Below, in pieces: positions 8,885-16,774 of a stretch of DNA of 64,000 bases. The notes beneath the pieces are model-generated. The model made no database searches. It was given only the letters and a program-made list of their open reading frames with translations, and was not told where the DNA came from. The stretch is from Demequina litoralis (GTDB lineage Bacteria > Actinomycetota > Actinomycetes > Actinomycetales > Demequinaceae). Position 1 is the stretch's first letter, and the number at the start of each line of letters is the position of its first letter. A program made the translations under genes and the position numbers. The stretch lies in NCBI RefSeq assembly GCF_030418455.1, contig NZ_JAUHPW010000005.1, positions 124,001 to 188,000 on the forward strand, in the 5' to 3' direction.

Positions 8885-9487
8885 ATGAATATCGTCGGCA
8901 AGATCGCCACCGGCACGGTGCTCGTCGTCGCGGGCGTCGGCCTCGCGTCGGCAGCGTCCGCGTATGCGCCGAGCCTCATGCCGTGGGGCGACCAGTCGTC
9001 GAGCGAGAACAGCCTCGTCATCACCGCGATCGAGCGCACCGAAGAGGTGTCGCTGCTCAGCGTCGGCATCGAGGGCATCGAGGAGGAGCGCAGGAGCAAG
9101 GAGCTGCTCGGCGTCGTCATCCCCGGCAGCGAGAAGTCGAAGTTCATCAAGTACTCGTTCACCCTCAAGCTCGGTCTCGACGGCGGCGACGTCACCATCG
9201 ACGAGACCGGCGAGAACGAGTACACCCTGACGATCCCCGAGTTCATCGTCATCGGGAACAGCGAGCCTCACTTCGAGACCGCCACCGAGTCCAATGGTCT
9301 CCTCAGCTGGGCGACGGCCGACATCGACGAGCTCGACACCGTGAACGAGGTGCTCAACGCCAAGGAGTTCGACGAGGCCATCGAGTCGAACCAGGACGTC
9401 CTGCAGGACCAGACCCAGTTCTTCTACGGCAACATCATCCGAGCGATCGACCCGACCATCGAGGTCGAGTTCGTCTTCGCGGAGTAG
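8885..9487 (+). CDS. Membrane-anchored protein resembling DUF4230
   Basis: A 200-residue protein with an N-terminal hydrophobic segment (residues 5-25) that acts as a signal anchor; the rest should lie outside the membrane. The body alternates beta strands and a long helix: 'YSFTLKLGLDGGDVTIDETGENEYTLTIPEF' (in parts) and 'IDPTIEVEFVF' at the end match the general plan of DUF4230 proteins. That call is by layout only. It stands alone between two minus-strand genes; its stop is 33 bp from the MscS stop. Confidence 0.55.
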   Translation: MNIVGKIATGTVLVVAGVGLASAASAYAPSLMPWGDQSSSENSLVITAIERTEEVSLLSVGIEGIEEERRSKELLGVVIPGSEKSKFIKYSFTLKLGLDGGDVTIDETGENEYTLTIPEFIVIGNSEPHFETATESNGLLSWATADIDELDTVNEVLNAKEFDEAIESNQDVLQDQTQFFYGNIIRAIDPTIEVEFVFAE

Positions 9488-9520
9488 GCGCTCGCTGCCG
9501 GCCCGGCGACCGCACCGGCC

Positions 9521-10780
9521 CTAGTCACGCGCACGCGCGCCGGCCGTCTCCTCGAGAGGCTCGCCGACCGTCACGTCCTCCTCGACCACCGCATCGTCCC
9601 CCTCGCCGTCCCGGGGCACGCGCGGGATCGCGTGCGTGAAGTGGCTCGCCCGCTCCTCCGCCTCGGCCGACCCGGTGAAGAAGCCCGACTCCCCCGCCTG
9701 CTCGGGCTTGAGGCTCCGCCGCTTCGGCCCGGCAGGCCCGGTCCCCGCCGGGACGGCCTCGGACACGAGCACGCGCTGCGCGGGCGCCGCATCGGGCATG
9801 ACGGACTGGATCCACAGCACCATGGCCTCGCGGACGAAGCAGCGCAGGTCGTAGAGCGTGGGCGCGTCCTTGGCGGTGACGAGGATGCGCACGCGCACGT
9901 AGCCGGCGGTCGCCTCGGTCACCTGGAGGACGTTGGCGCGGCCGTCGTACAGCGGCGTCTCGGTGAGGACCTGCTCGAGGTGCTCCCGCATCCGCTGCGG
10001 GGAGACGCGCCAGTCGAGGTCGAACTCGACGGAGCCGAGCAGCTCGGAGCCCTGCCGCGTCCAGTTCTCGTAGGGCGTGGTGGTGAAGTAGGTGCAGGGC
10101 AGGACGAGGCGGCGGTCGTCCCACAGGTCGAGCACCACGTAGCTGAGCGTGATCTCGCCGACGCGGCCCCACTCCCCCTGGGCGACGATGACGTCGTCGA
10201 CCCGCAGCGCGTCGCTGAAGACGAGCTGGATGCCGGCGAACATGTTGCCCAGCACCGACTGGGCCGCGAGGCCCGCGACGATCGACGCGATGCCCGCCGA
10301 GGCCAGCACCGACGCCCCGACCGCGCGCACCGCGTCGAAGCTGAACAGCTCGGCACCCACCGCGATCACCACGATGAGCGCGATGGCGAGCCGTTTGACG
10401 ATGAGCGTCTGCGTCCGCAGCCGACGCGCGAGCCGGTTGTCGGGCATGTCGATGTTGTTGTAAGCGAGCGCGAGGTCGGCGACGAAGCGCACGAGCGCGA
10501 TGAGCAGCCACGCGAGCGTCGCGATGGCGGCGACGGTGAAGACGCGGCCGACGATCGGCATCCAGTCGGTGTTGCGCAGCGCGGCATGCACGCCGACCCA
10601 CAGCCCCAGCACGAGCACGAGCGCCCAGAACGGGTTGCGCGCCTTCGTCTGGAGGTCGCGGGCCCACGGGTAGCGGCGCGCGACGAGCCGCATGATGACC
10701 TCGACCGCGAGCGCGAAGAGCAGTGCCCCGCCCACGCCGATCGCGACGGCGACCCCGAATCCGAACCAGTCCTCGAGCAT
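9521..10780 (-). CDS. MscS-family small-conductance mechanosensitive channel
   Basis: A 419-residue inner-membrane protein with about five hydrophobic segments in the first 190 residues. The MscS signature follows: a pore-lining TM3 rich in Ala/Gly ('ASAGIASIVAGLAAQSVLGNMFAGIQL') and the beta domain 'ALRVDDVIVAQGEWGRVGEITLSYVVL'. The C-terminal ~90 residues are charged and low-complexity, with a GGACGATGCG copy giving 'DDA' at 9590-9599. AGGAGGAG precedes the ATG at 10780. It releases solutes on osmotic downshock. Confidence 0.92.
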   Translation of the reverse strand: MLEDWFGFGVAVAIGVGGALLFALAVEVIMRLVARRYPWARDLQTKARNPFWALVLVLGLWVGVHAALRNTDWMPIVGRVFTVAAIATLAWLLIALVRFVADLALAYNNIDMPDNRLARRLRTQTLIVKRLAIALIVVIAVGAELFSFDAVRAVGASVLASAGIASIVAGLAAQSVLGNMFAGIQLVFSDALRVDDVIVAQGEWGRVGEITLSYVVLDLWDDRRLVLPCTYFTTTPYENWTRQGSELLGSVEFDLDWRVSPQRMREHLEQVLTETPLYDGRANVLQVTEATAGYVRVRILVTAKDAPTLYDLRCFVREAMVLWIQSVMPDAAPAQRVLVSEAVPAGTGPAGPKRRSLKPEQAGESGFFTGSAEAEERASHFTHAIPRVPRDGEGDDAVVEEDVTVGEPLEETAGARARD

Positions 10781-10926
10781 GTCTCCTCCTGGGATGGAAG
10801 CCGAACTTCGACCGTACGGGAGGCGTGTTTCATCGACGTGAACCCCGGGTGAGGGATCGCTGAGGGTGGGATTGCGGGGGGACGATGCGGGGGTTGCGGT
10901 TGCTCTCCTCCGTCACCGCCGTGGGG

Positions 10927-11952
10927 TCACGCGAGGCGGTCGCGCTCCTCGATGATCGCCGCGCGGCGTGACGACACCAGCAGGTCGGCGGATCCGAGCG
11001 GCATCGGCTCTCGAGTCCCGATCCGGTCGAGAACGAACGGCGCGCCTATCGCACGCCGGAAGGTGTGAGCACGGCCCGACACTCCTCCGTCGGTCCCGAA
11101 CCAGCCCGCGAGAACCTTGACGTTGGCCCCCTGGCGATAGGCGGCGACCGTGTCGTTCGCCTCGCACACGACGAGACACATGCCCGCCGCGCCGCGCACC
11201 ACCGAGCATTCACGCCGGAAGGTTGCGGCGTCGGCGATCGCGATCCGCGCGAGAAGACGCCGCATCGCGGTGCGATGCTCGACGTCGAGATGCCCGTTCG
11301 CGACCTCGTCGAGCAGCACCAGGTGCTCGGCCACGCGCGTGCGGATGTCGTCTGCGATCCCATCCCACACGAAGTCCTCGTCGGGGATCGGCTCGGCGTC
11401 GAGGGCGGCGAGCGCATCGGGCCCGCCCACGGACGCTGCGAGGCGCTCACGCGCCCGCTCCCCTTCTTCGCGCACGGCGGCATCGCGGAGCCATGGGTCG
11501 CGGTACCCGCGCCCGCTCCATTCGCCGCTGCCGAACCCTGCCTGGACGGCCTCGTGGATCTCACGGGCCACCTCGCGAGACGTGACCCTATCGACGCCCT
11601 CGCGGCGGTGCACGAAGCGCACGAAGGCGGCAAGCACCGACGGCATCGCCTCCGCCGCGCCGCAGTTCTTGGCGATGCCAGGCGCCCACACACGCACCAG
11701 GTGCCCGACCACGCGGGCGTCCCACCGCATCGGCCCGCCCAGGCTGACCACCTCCGCGAAGGCGAGGATCAGGTCGAGCGCGCACCCGGCGCACTCGCGC
11801 GACCTGTAGGGGCGGTCGCCGGATTCGAGGAACTCCGTCCGCAGCTCCTCGGAGGCATCGGAGAGCACGCCGTAGACGCGCTCGCCAGGACGGGACACCC
11901 CCTCGTCCCAGCTCCCGCCCCAGTCCTCGGACCACCGTCGCTCTTCGCGCAT
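10927..11952 (-). CDS. Uncharacterised protein with DUF6398-like C-terminal region
   Basis: A 341-residue soluble protein. The last third, 'NGHLDVEHRTAMRRLLARIA', then 'GAAGMCLVVCEANDTV' and 'VKVLAGWFGTDGGVSGRAHTFRRAIG', resembles the DUF6398 domain (HLDxEy... AAGIvyAigqiN... lAewFGvskSTaanK), a helix-turn-helix-like module sometimes attached to SEC-C or plasmid proteins. The rest ('ECAGCALDLILAFAEVVSLGG...') is helical and unrecognised. The function is unknown; the domain match is from memory. Confidence 0.5.
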   Translation of the reverse strand: MREERRWSEDWGGSWDEGVSRPGERVYGVLSDASEELRTEFLESGDRPYRSRECAGCALDLILAFAEVVSLGGPMRWDARVVGHLVRVWAPGIAKNCGAAEAMPSVLAAFVRFVHRREGVDRVTSREVAREIHEAVQAGFGSGEWSGRGYRDPWLRDAAVREEGERARERLAASVGGPDALAALDAEPIPDEDFVWDGIADDIRTRVAEHLVLLDEVANGHLDVEHRTAMRRLLARIAIADAATFRRECSVVRGAAGMCLVVCEANDTVAAYRQGANVKVLAGWFGTDGGVSGRAHTFRRAIGAPFVLDRIGTREPMPLGSADLLVSSRRAAIIEERDRLA

Positions 11953-12129
11953 GCCTCGACGCTAGCCAGCCGGCGTGCCCCTGGGCGGTTCTCCACAGGC
12001 GGGGTTCCGCGCATCGTCCTGGCGGCGCCTCGGGGGCGATGTCCACAGGCCCATTCCGTCGCAACTTTTTCACATCTACCAGGAGCGATGTCGGATCTCG
12101 ATGTCAGACCCCCGTGATGAACTTGTTCC

Positions 12130-13618
12130 ATGGACGTCACGACCGCCGCACTCGACCGGGCAGCCGCTCGTGTGCGCGCGCTCGACGGCGCCGAGACCAG
12201 GGAGCTTCACGGCGAGGGACTCCACGACGCGATCGTCGCCGCGTGCGAGGTGCTGTCCGAGGCACGCCGCCTGGCCGCCCCCATCGCTGCAGCCGTGTCG
12301 CGGGACGCGGGCGGTCCGGGACTTCGCGGAGGGATCACGCGAGAGGCGGGACATCGCAGCCCGGAGTACTTCATCGCGAGCCTGCTCGGCGGGACGGTGG
12401 CGGAGGCGCGCACTCTGATCGGCGCAGGCCTCGCGATGGACCCCGACGAGCCCGAGGACCCCGATGGTCCCGGCGATCCGGACGACCCCGATGAGGGCGG
12501 GGCGGGAGGCGGCGGCGGCGAGGACGATCCCGATTCGCCCGACCCGCAACCGAAGCCCGCGAAGCCCAAGCCGCGCCCGCCCGTGCCCGGGTCGCTCGCC
12601 GAGGCGATCGGCAACGGCACCGTCGCGGTCGACGCGGCGGCGCTGATCCGCGCGACGCTGAGGGAGCTCCTCGATGTCGTGGACCGGGCAGCCCTGTGGG
12701 AGATCGAGAAGCGGCTCGTGGCGAAGGCCCCCCGGCTGTCCCTGTACGACCTCCGCAAGGCGTGCTGGCGCGAGCGCGCCACCGCCGACCCCGCGGGTTG
12801 GCGCGAACGCGAGCAGCGGATCCGGGCCCGGCGCTCGCTCACCCTGGGCGAGGACGTCGAAGGGATGATGACGCTCACGGCGCGGCTCGACCCGCTGTCC
12901 GCCGCCCCCCCTGCGCGTGTGGCTGGACGCGCAGACCACCGAGGCGTTCCGTGCCGCCCGCGACGCCGGCGTCACCGAGGAGCGCAACGCCGCCCAGATC
13001 CGGGTCGACGCCCTGGCCGCGCTCGCCTCGCACGGACTCGACTGCGACTCCCCGGGGTCCGGCGTGAAGACCACGCTGCTGGTGACGATCGACCGCGATG
13101 CGCTCACCGACGAGCTGGGCCTCGGGTCATGCGACGGGATCGGCGTGCCCGTCACCGGCGCGACCGCACGCCAGCTCGCCGTCAACGCGGAGATCCTGCC
13201 CGCCGTCTGCGGCGGCGAGTCCGAGGTGCTCGACCTGGGACGCGCGCGACGCCTCTTCACCCGCGCCCAGCGCCGCGCCCTCTCGGTACGCGACGGAGGC
13301 TGCGCCTGGTGCAGCGCCCCGATCTCCTGGACGGAGACGCACCACATCGACCACTGGGGGCGGGACTGCGGCTGCACGGACCTCTGCAACGGCGTCCTGC
13401 TCTGTCGCAGCTGCCATCTTCGCCTTCACGACACCGGCTGGGAGGTCGAGATCCACGGCGGCGTCGTGTGGTTCCGGCCGCCCGCGTCCGTCGACCCTCA
13501 ACGGGTGGCGATCCTGGGTGGGCGCCGGCGTACCGCCCCCGAGGAGATGCCCGCGCCGCCGCCGCTACCGACATCGCCGAGCACACGCCGGTGCAGCGGG
13601 AACCACGTGCAGACATGA
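12130..13618 (+). pseudogene. DUF222 (13E12-type) HNH endonuclease, split by a frameshift
   Basis: The first frame (12130 to about 12911) encodes the helical DUF222 half ('MDVTTAALDRAAARVRALDGAE' onwards, with a Pro/Asp/Gly-rich insert near residues 95-150). The continuation lies in the next frame (about 12911-13618): 'LRVWLDAQTTEAFRAARD' to the HNH nuclease 'CAWCSAPISWTETHHIDHW...NGVLLCRSCHLRLHD', a complete zinc-finger HNH. The two join perfectly if the run of seven C at 12905-12911 were six. It could be a dead gene, a phase-variable tract, ribosomal slippage or a sequencing error. DUF222-HNH genes are multi-copy in actinobacteria and of unclear role. Confidence 0.85.
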
Positions 13619-13854
13619 AGAACGAAGAGGAGGACGATGCGCGACGGTCGGGCGGTCCCCGGCAGGCGCGGCGGCCGGGTGTCGGCCGAGGGCGCCGGCC
13701 GGGGGGCGCCTGCGCGGGGGGCGCCTGCCCGGGGGGGGACGCCTCGGCGAGCACCGCACGTACGGAGCGCGCGGGGAACGTCGCCGTTGTCAGGGCTGAT
13801 GGGCCTCGCTAGGGTCGTGGGAAATCCGCACGCACGACTACTGGGGGTGCCTTC
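13619..13854. other. G-rich intergenic stretch with one GGACGATGCG copy
   Basis: This 236-bp gap holds GGACGATGCG at 13632-13641 and a run of G-tracts at 13697-13738 (GGGGGGCGCCTGC repeated), then the leader of the serine hydrolase gene. A C-run/G-run mix could fold into G-quadruplexes on the plus strand; not testable by eye. No ORF with start and ribosome site is convincing. Confidence 0.4.
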
Positions 13855-15285
13855 GTGCGGCATCTGCTTGCCATCACGGCCCTGGGGCTCGCCGCCGCGC
13901 TCGGCGCCGCCACCCCGAGCGGCACGGTCGACGACTACATCACCGCCGAGCTGCCCGCCTCCGGCGCGCCCGGCATCGCCTACGCCGTGGTGACCGACGG
14001 CGAGGTGGCCGAGGCGGGCGCCCGAGGCGTGATGCGCGCCGGCTCGGACGAGGCCGTGACCCCGGACACGCCGTTCGTCATCGGCTCGATCTCGAAGAGC
14101 TTCACCGCGCTGGCCGTCATGCAGCTCGTCGAGGCGGGTCAGGTGGGCCTCGACGCTGCCGGCGGCGACTACGTGGCCGCCCTCGAAGGCACCGCCGCGG
14201 GCGCCCCGACCGTGCGCGAGCTGCTGAGCCACACCAGCGGCTTCTCGACGGTGCAGGGCAACACGTCGCGCGTGAGCTCCACAGGCGCCGCCGACGACCT
14301 CGCGAACGCCGTCGCCGCGCTCGCCGACGAGGCACCGGCGTACCCGCCGGGCACCACCTGGGAGTACTCGAACACCAACTATCAGATCCTCGGTCGCCTG
14401 ATCGAGGAGGTCGCGGGCACCGAGTTCCAGGCCTACGTCACCGAGCGCATCCTCGAACCCGTGGGGATGGACCACAGCTTCGTCGCGGACGGCCAGGTCC
14501 ACCACGAGATCGCCACCGGGCACACGCCATGGTTCTGGACCAAGCGACCGCTGGCGGAGAGCCCCACCGACCGCGTCACCGCACCCCAGGGCGGCATCGT
14601 CGCCAGCGCCAACGACGTGGCGACCTACCTCGCGATGATGATGAACGGCGAGGACGACGTCCTGAGCGCCGAGGGCAAGGCCCGGATGATGCGGCCCGCC
14701 AGCGCCGTCTCGCCGTTCTACGGCCTCGGCTGGTACGTCGACACGTCCGACGGCACCGTGGGCCACACCGGCTCCACCCCCGGCATCGAGACGCAGGCCA
14801 CCATGGTCCCCGCGCGGGACGATGCGGTGGTCGTCCTGGTCAACGGCGGCAGTGGGGTGGGCTTCGGGGAGACCACGCAGCTGCGCTACGGGACCACGGC
14901 GATCGCGCTGGGCCTCGACTACGACGGCGAGGGCTCCCGCTGGGCCCAGAAGGCGCTGTTCCTCGGCCTGGCGCTCGCACCGCTCGTGTACCTCGCGGCC
15001 ATGGTCTGGGCGTGGGCCAAGCGCGACGCGGTGCGAGCCAAGACGCGCGCGGGCTTCGCGGGGCTCTTCAGCCTGTGGTTCCCGCTGCTCACCACGGGCG
15101 TCGCGGCGTGGGTGCTGCTGGCACTCGTCCCCGGCCTCATGGGCGCCCCGCTGTCGACGGTGCGTGTCTTCCAGCCGGACATGGCGCTGGCGATGACCGC
15201 GACGGCCGTGGGCGGCGTGGTGTGGGCGGCGGTCCGGCTCGTGATCGCGTACACGGGGCGGCCGGGGCGACCCGCGCGCGGCTGA
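13855..15285 (+). CDS. Secreted/membrane serine hydrolase of the class C beta-lactamase family
   Basis: A 476-residue protein from GTG 13855 with an N-terminal hydrophobic signal (LLAITALGLAAALG). The penicillin-binding/beta-lactamase-fold motifs are all present: SxxK as 'SISKSF' (about residue 82), YxN as 'YSNTNY' (about 168), and HTG as 'GHTGSTPG'. Three transmembrane helices follow in the last 130 residues, so the catalytic domain is tethered outside the cell. The family includes D-aminopeptidases, esterases and PBPs as well as beta-lactamases, so the substrate is open. Confidence 0.88.
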   Translation: MRHLLAITALGLAAALGAATPSGTVDDYITAELPASGAPGIAYAVVTDGEVAEAGARGVMRAGSDEAVTPDTPFVIGSISKSFTALAVMQLVEAGQVGLDAAGGDYVAALEGTAAGAPTVRELLSHTSGFSTVQGNTSRVSSTGAADDLANAVAALADEAPAYPPGTTWEYSNTNYQILGRLIEEVAGTEFQAYVTERILEPVGMDHSFVADGQVHHEIATGHTPWFWTKRPLAESPTDRVTAPQGGIVASANDVATYLAMMMNGEDDVLSAEGKARMMRPASAVSPFYGLGWYVDTSDGTVGHTGSTPGIETQATMVPARDDAVVVLVNGGSGVGFGETTQLRYGTTAIALGLDYDGEGSRWAQKALFLGLALAPLVYLAAMVWAWAKRDAVRAKTRAGFAGLFSLWFPLLTTGVAAWVLLALVPGLMGAPLSTVRVFQPDMALAMTATAVGGVVWAAVRLVIAYTGRPGRPARG

Positions 15286-15340
15286 GCCTGCGCGGACTTG
15301 ATCCACAGCCTCTTCCGCGCATCGTCCCGCAAACGTAGAA

Positions 15341-15360
15341 TGGTACGAAATTCGGTACCA
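15341..15360. promoter_or_regulatory. Palindromic operator of the YefM-YoeB operon
   Basis: TGGTACGAAATTCGGTACCA is an inverted repeat with arms TGGTAC/GTACCA, ending 13 bp before the antitoxin ATG. YefM-YoeB complexes are known to repress their own operon by binding core palindromes containing TGTACA-like hexamers, which fits. Confidence 0.6.
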
Positions 15361-15373
15361 CTATGGAGTGCTC

Positions 15374-15622
15374 ATGGCCATCACCGCGTCCGAGGCACGC
15401 AAGCGCCTCTTCCCGTTGATCGAGCAGGTCAACGAGGACCACACCGCGGTCGAGATCACCTCGCGCGCGGGCAGCGCCGTCCTCATCTCGCTGGAGGAGT
15501 ACGAGGCGCTCCAGGAGACGGTCTACCTGTTCCAGTCCCCCGCCAACGCTCGTCGCCTCCTCGACGCGGATGAGGCGCTGCGTGCAGGACGAGGCGAGAC
15601 CCGCGAGCTCGACCGCGCGTGA
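15374..15622 (+). CDS. yefM: Antitoxin of the Phd/YefM family
   Basis: An 82-residue protein. 'AITASEARKRLFPLIEQVNEDHTAVEITSRAGSAVLISLEEYEALQET' (read in parts) is the standard Phd/YefM fold that binds operator DNA at its N-terminus and wraps the toxin with its C-terminal helix. ATG 15374 has TGGAG upstream. The stop overlaps the toxin start (GTGA at 15619-15622), giving coupled translation in the order antitoxin-toxin. A palindrome just upstream is the likely autoregulatory site. Confidence 0.93.
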   Translation: MAITASEARKRLFPLIEQVNEDHTAVEITSRAGSAVLISLEEYEALQETVYLFQSPANARRLLDADEALRAGRGETRELDRA

Positions 15623-15870
15623 ACATCGTCTTCTCACCACAGGCGTGGGAGGACTACCAGCACTGGCAGACCGAGGACCGCAAGACGCTGCGCCGCGTCA
15701 ACGCGCTCATCGACGCGATCTGCCGCGACCCCTACGCCGGGATCGGCAAGCCCGAGCGCCTCCGCTACCGCATCGACGCGTGGTCGCGACGGATCGACGG
15801 CCAGCACCGGCTCGTCTACCGCGTCGAGGGCCAGGACCTGCTGATCCTGCAGGCGCGCTACCACTACTGA
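15619..15870 (+). CDS. yoeB: Ribosome-dependent mRNA endonuclease toxin YoeB
   Basis: An 83-residue RelE-superfamily protein. The known YoeB catalytic set is present: Glu46 in 'GKPERL', an Arg at 64 in 'GQHRLVYR' and the C-terminal His82-Tyr83 ('ARYHY' end). Length matches the family (about 84 aa). It cuts mRNA in the ribosomal A site when free of YefM. The GTG start overlaps the antitoxin stop. The toxin appears intact and active. Confidence 0.93.
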   Translation: MNIVFSPQAWEDYQHWQTEDRKTLRRVNALIDAICRDPYAGIGKPERLRYRIDAWSRRIDGQHRLVYRVEGQDLLILQARYHY

Positions 15871-15893
15871 CGCTGCGCGGCCTTGGTGCGCGG

Positions 15894-16232
15894 CTACCCG
15901 AAGAAGATCGCGTACGGGTCACGCTCGACGTGCGCGAGCAGCGGGACGATGGTGTGGCTGGGTCGCGCTTGGTCGTACAGGTGGAACTTGCTGTTGCGGT
16001 CGCGCCAGTAGAGCTCCCAGACCTCACGGCGTGCGACCCACGTGAAGCGTGCGACAGGGAATCGCACCTCCGCGCCTTCGCCGTCCCACGGCGGGCTCAC
16101 CTCGACGACCGTGACGCGATGACCGTCGACCTCTGCCTCGTAGCGCAGCTGATCGCGATGCTCGGGCGAGGTCTGCTCCTCGCACCAGTCTCGGATCCGT
16201 GTCAGGTCGGCCTCAGGAATCGCCACGCTCAC
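15894..16232 (-). CDS. DUF3024 family protein
   Basis: A 112-residue protein from GTG 16232. 'VTVVEVSPPWDG' then 'VARFTWVARREVWELYWRDRNSKFHLYD' and the end 'LLAHVERDPYAIFFG' follow the DUF3024 pattern (beta-rich, W-x-L-Y-W-R-D, closing D-P...FFG). No function is known for the family. It is single-gene and faces the YoeB gene tail to tail. Confidence 0.7.
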   Translation of the reverse strand: MSVAIPEADLTRIRDWCEEQTSPEHRDQLRYEAEVDGHRVTVVEVSPPWDGEGAEVRFPVARFTWVARREVWELYWRDRNSKFHLYDQARPSHTIVPLLAHVERDPYAIFFG

Positions 16233-16296
16233 CAGGATGCGCGATGTCTGGCCCGCGCGCCGGAAAACGCGGCCGGAACCACCGCATCGGCGCCGC

Positions 16297-16749
16297 TCAG
16301 TCGCACCCGCAGGAGCCGGAAGGCGTCCGCGCCTGCCAGCACACCTCGCACACGCCGTAGCTCTTCTCCTCGGCGCCGGTTGCGGGCGTGATCTTCTTCT
16401 GCACGCCCGGGCTCATGCTGCGCTTCGTGACCGGGAAGTCGACGGCCCAGTTGACCATGCCGTTGCCGTGGGTCTTGTCGCGCACCCGGTCGGGCAGGTC
16501 CGAGGCCGCGATCGCCTCGCGCCGCGAGCCGAACCACTCCGTCGACCGCTTGCCGATGTGCAGCGGGTGCAAACCGTCCTCGCGCATCGCCTTGATGTAG
16601 CTCGACTTGACCTCGCAGCCGATCACGCCTGCTCGGAGGGCGATCTGGCGCACCAGCGGCCGGGATTCCTCGGCGATCTTGAGCTGCTCCATGGCAGCCT
16701 CGAGCGGGATGAGGGGGACAGTGTTCACCCCTGAGGGTCTCACGCCCAC
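16297..16749 (-). CDS. Uncharacterised protein with C-terminal Cys cluster
   Basis: A 150-residue basic protein. The last 25 residues 'GVCEVCWQARTPSGSCGCD' contain CxxC and CxC, enough for a zinc site. The GTG at 16749 has GGAAGG a few bases upstream; an internal ATG at 16692 is an alternative. I do not recognise the family. It lies downstream of the UvrD-like helicase gene (25 bp gap), probably in the same transcript. Confidence 0.6.
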   Translation of the reverse strand: MGVRPSGVNTVPLIPLEAAMEQLKIAEESRPLVRQIALRAGVIGCEVKSSYIKAMREDGLHPLHIGKRSTEWFGSRREAIAASDLPDRVRDKTHGNGMVNWAVDFPVTKRSMSPGVQKKITPATGAEEKSYGVCEVCWQARTPSGSCGCD

Positions 16750-16774
16750 CCCGCCTTCCGCAGGGCCGGAGGGC

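Noticed and set aside
12912-13812. Continuation of the first HNH frame after the C-tract
   Set aside because: It turns into Arg/Pro-rich non-protein-like sequence, whereas the next frame carries the intact HNH domain; so I treat it as a frameshift, not a fusion.
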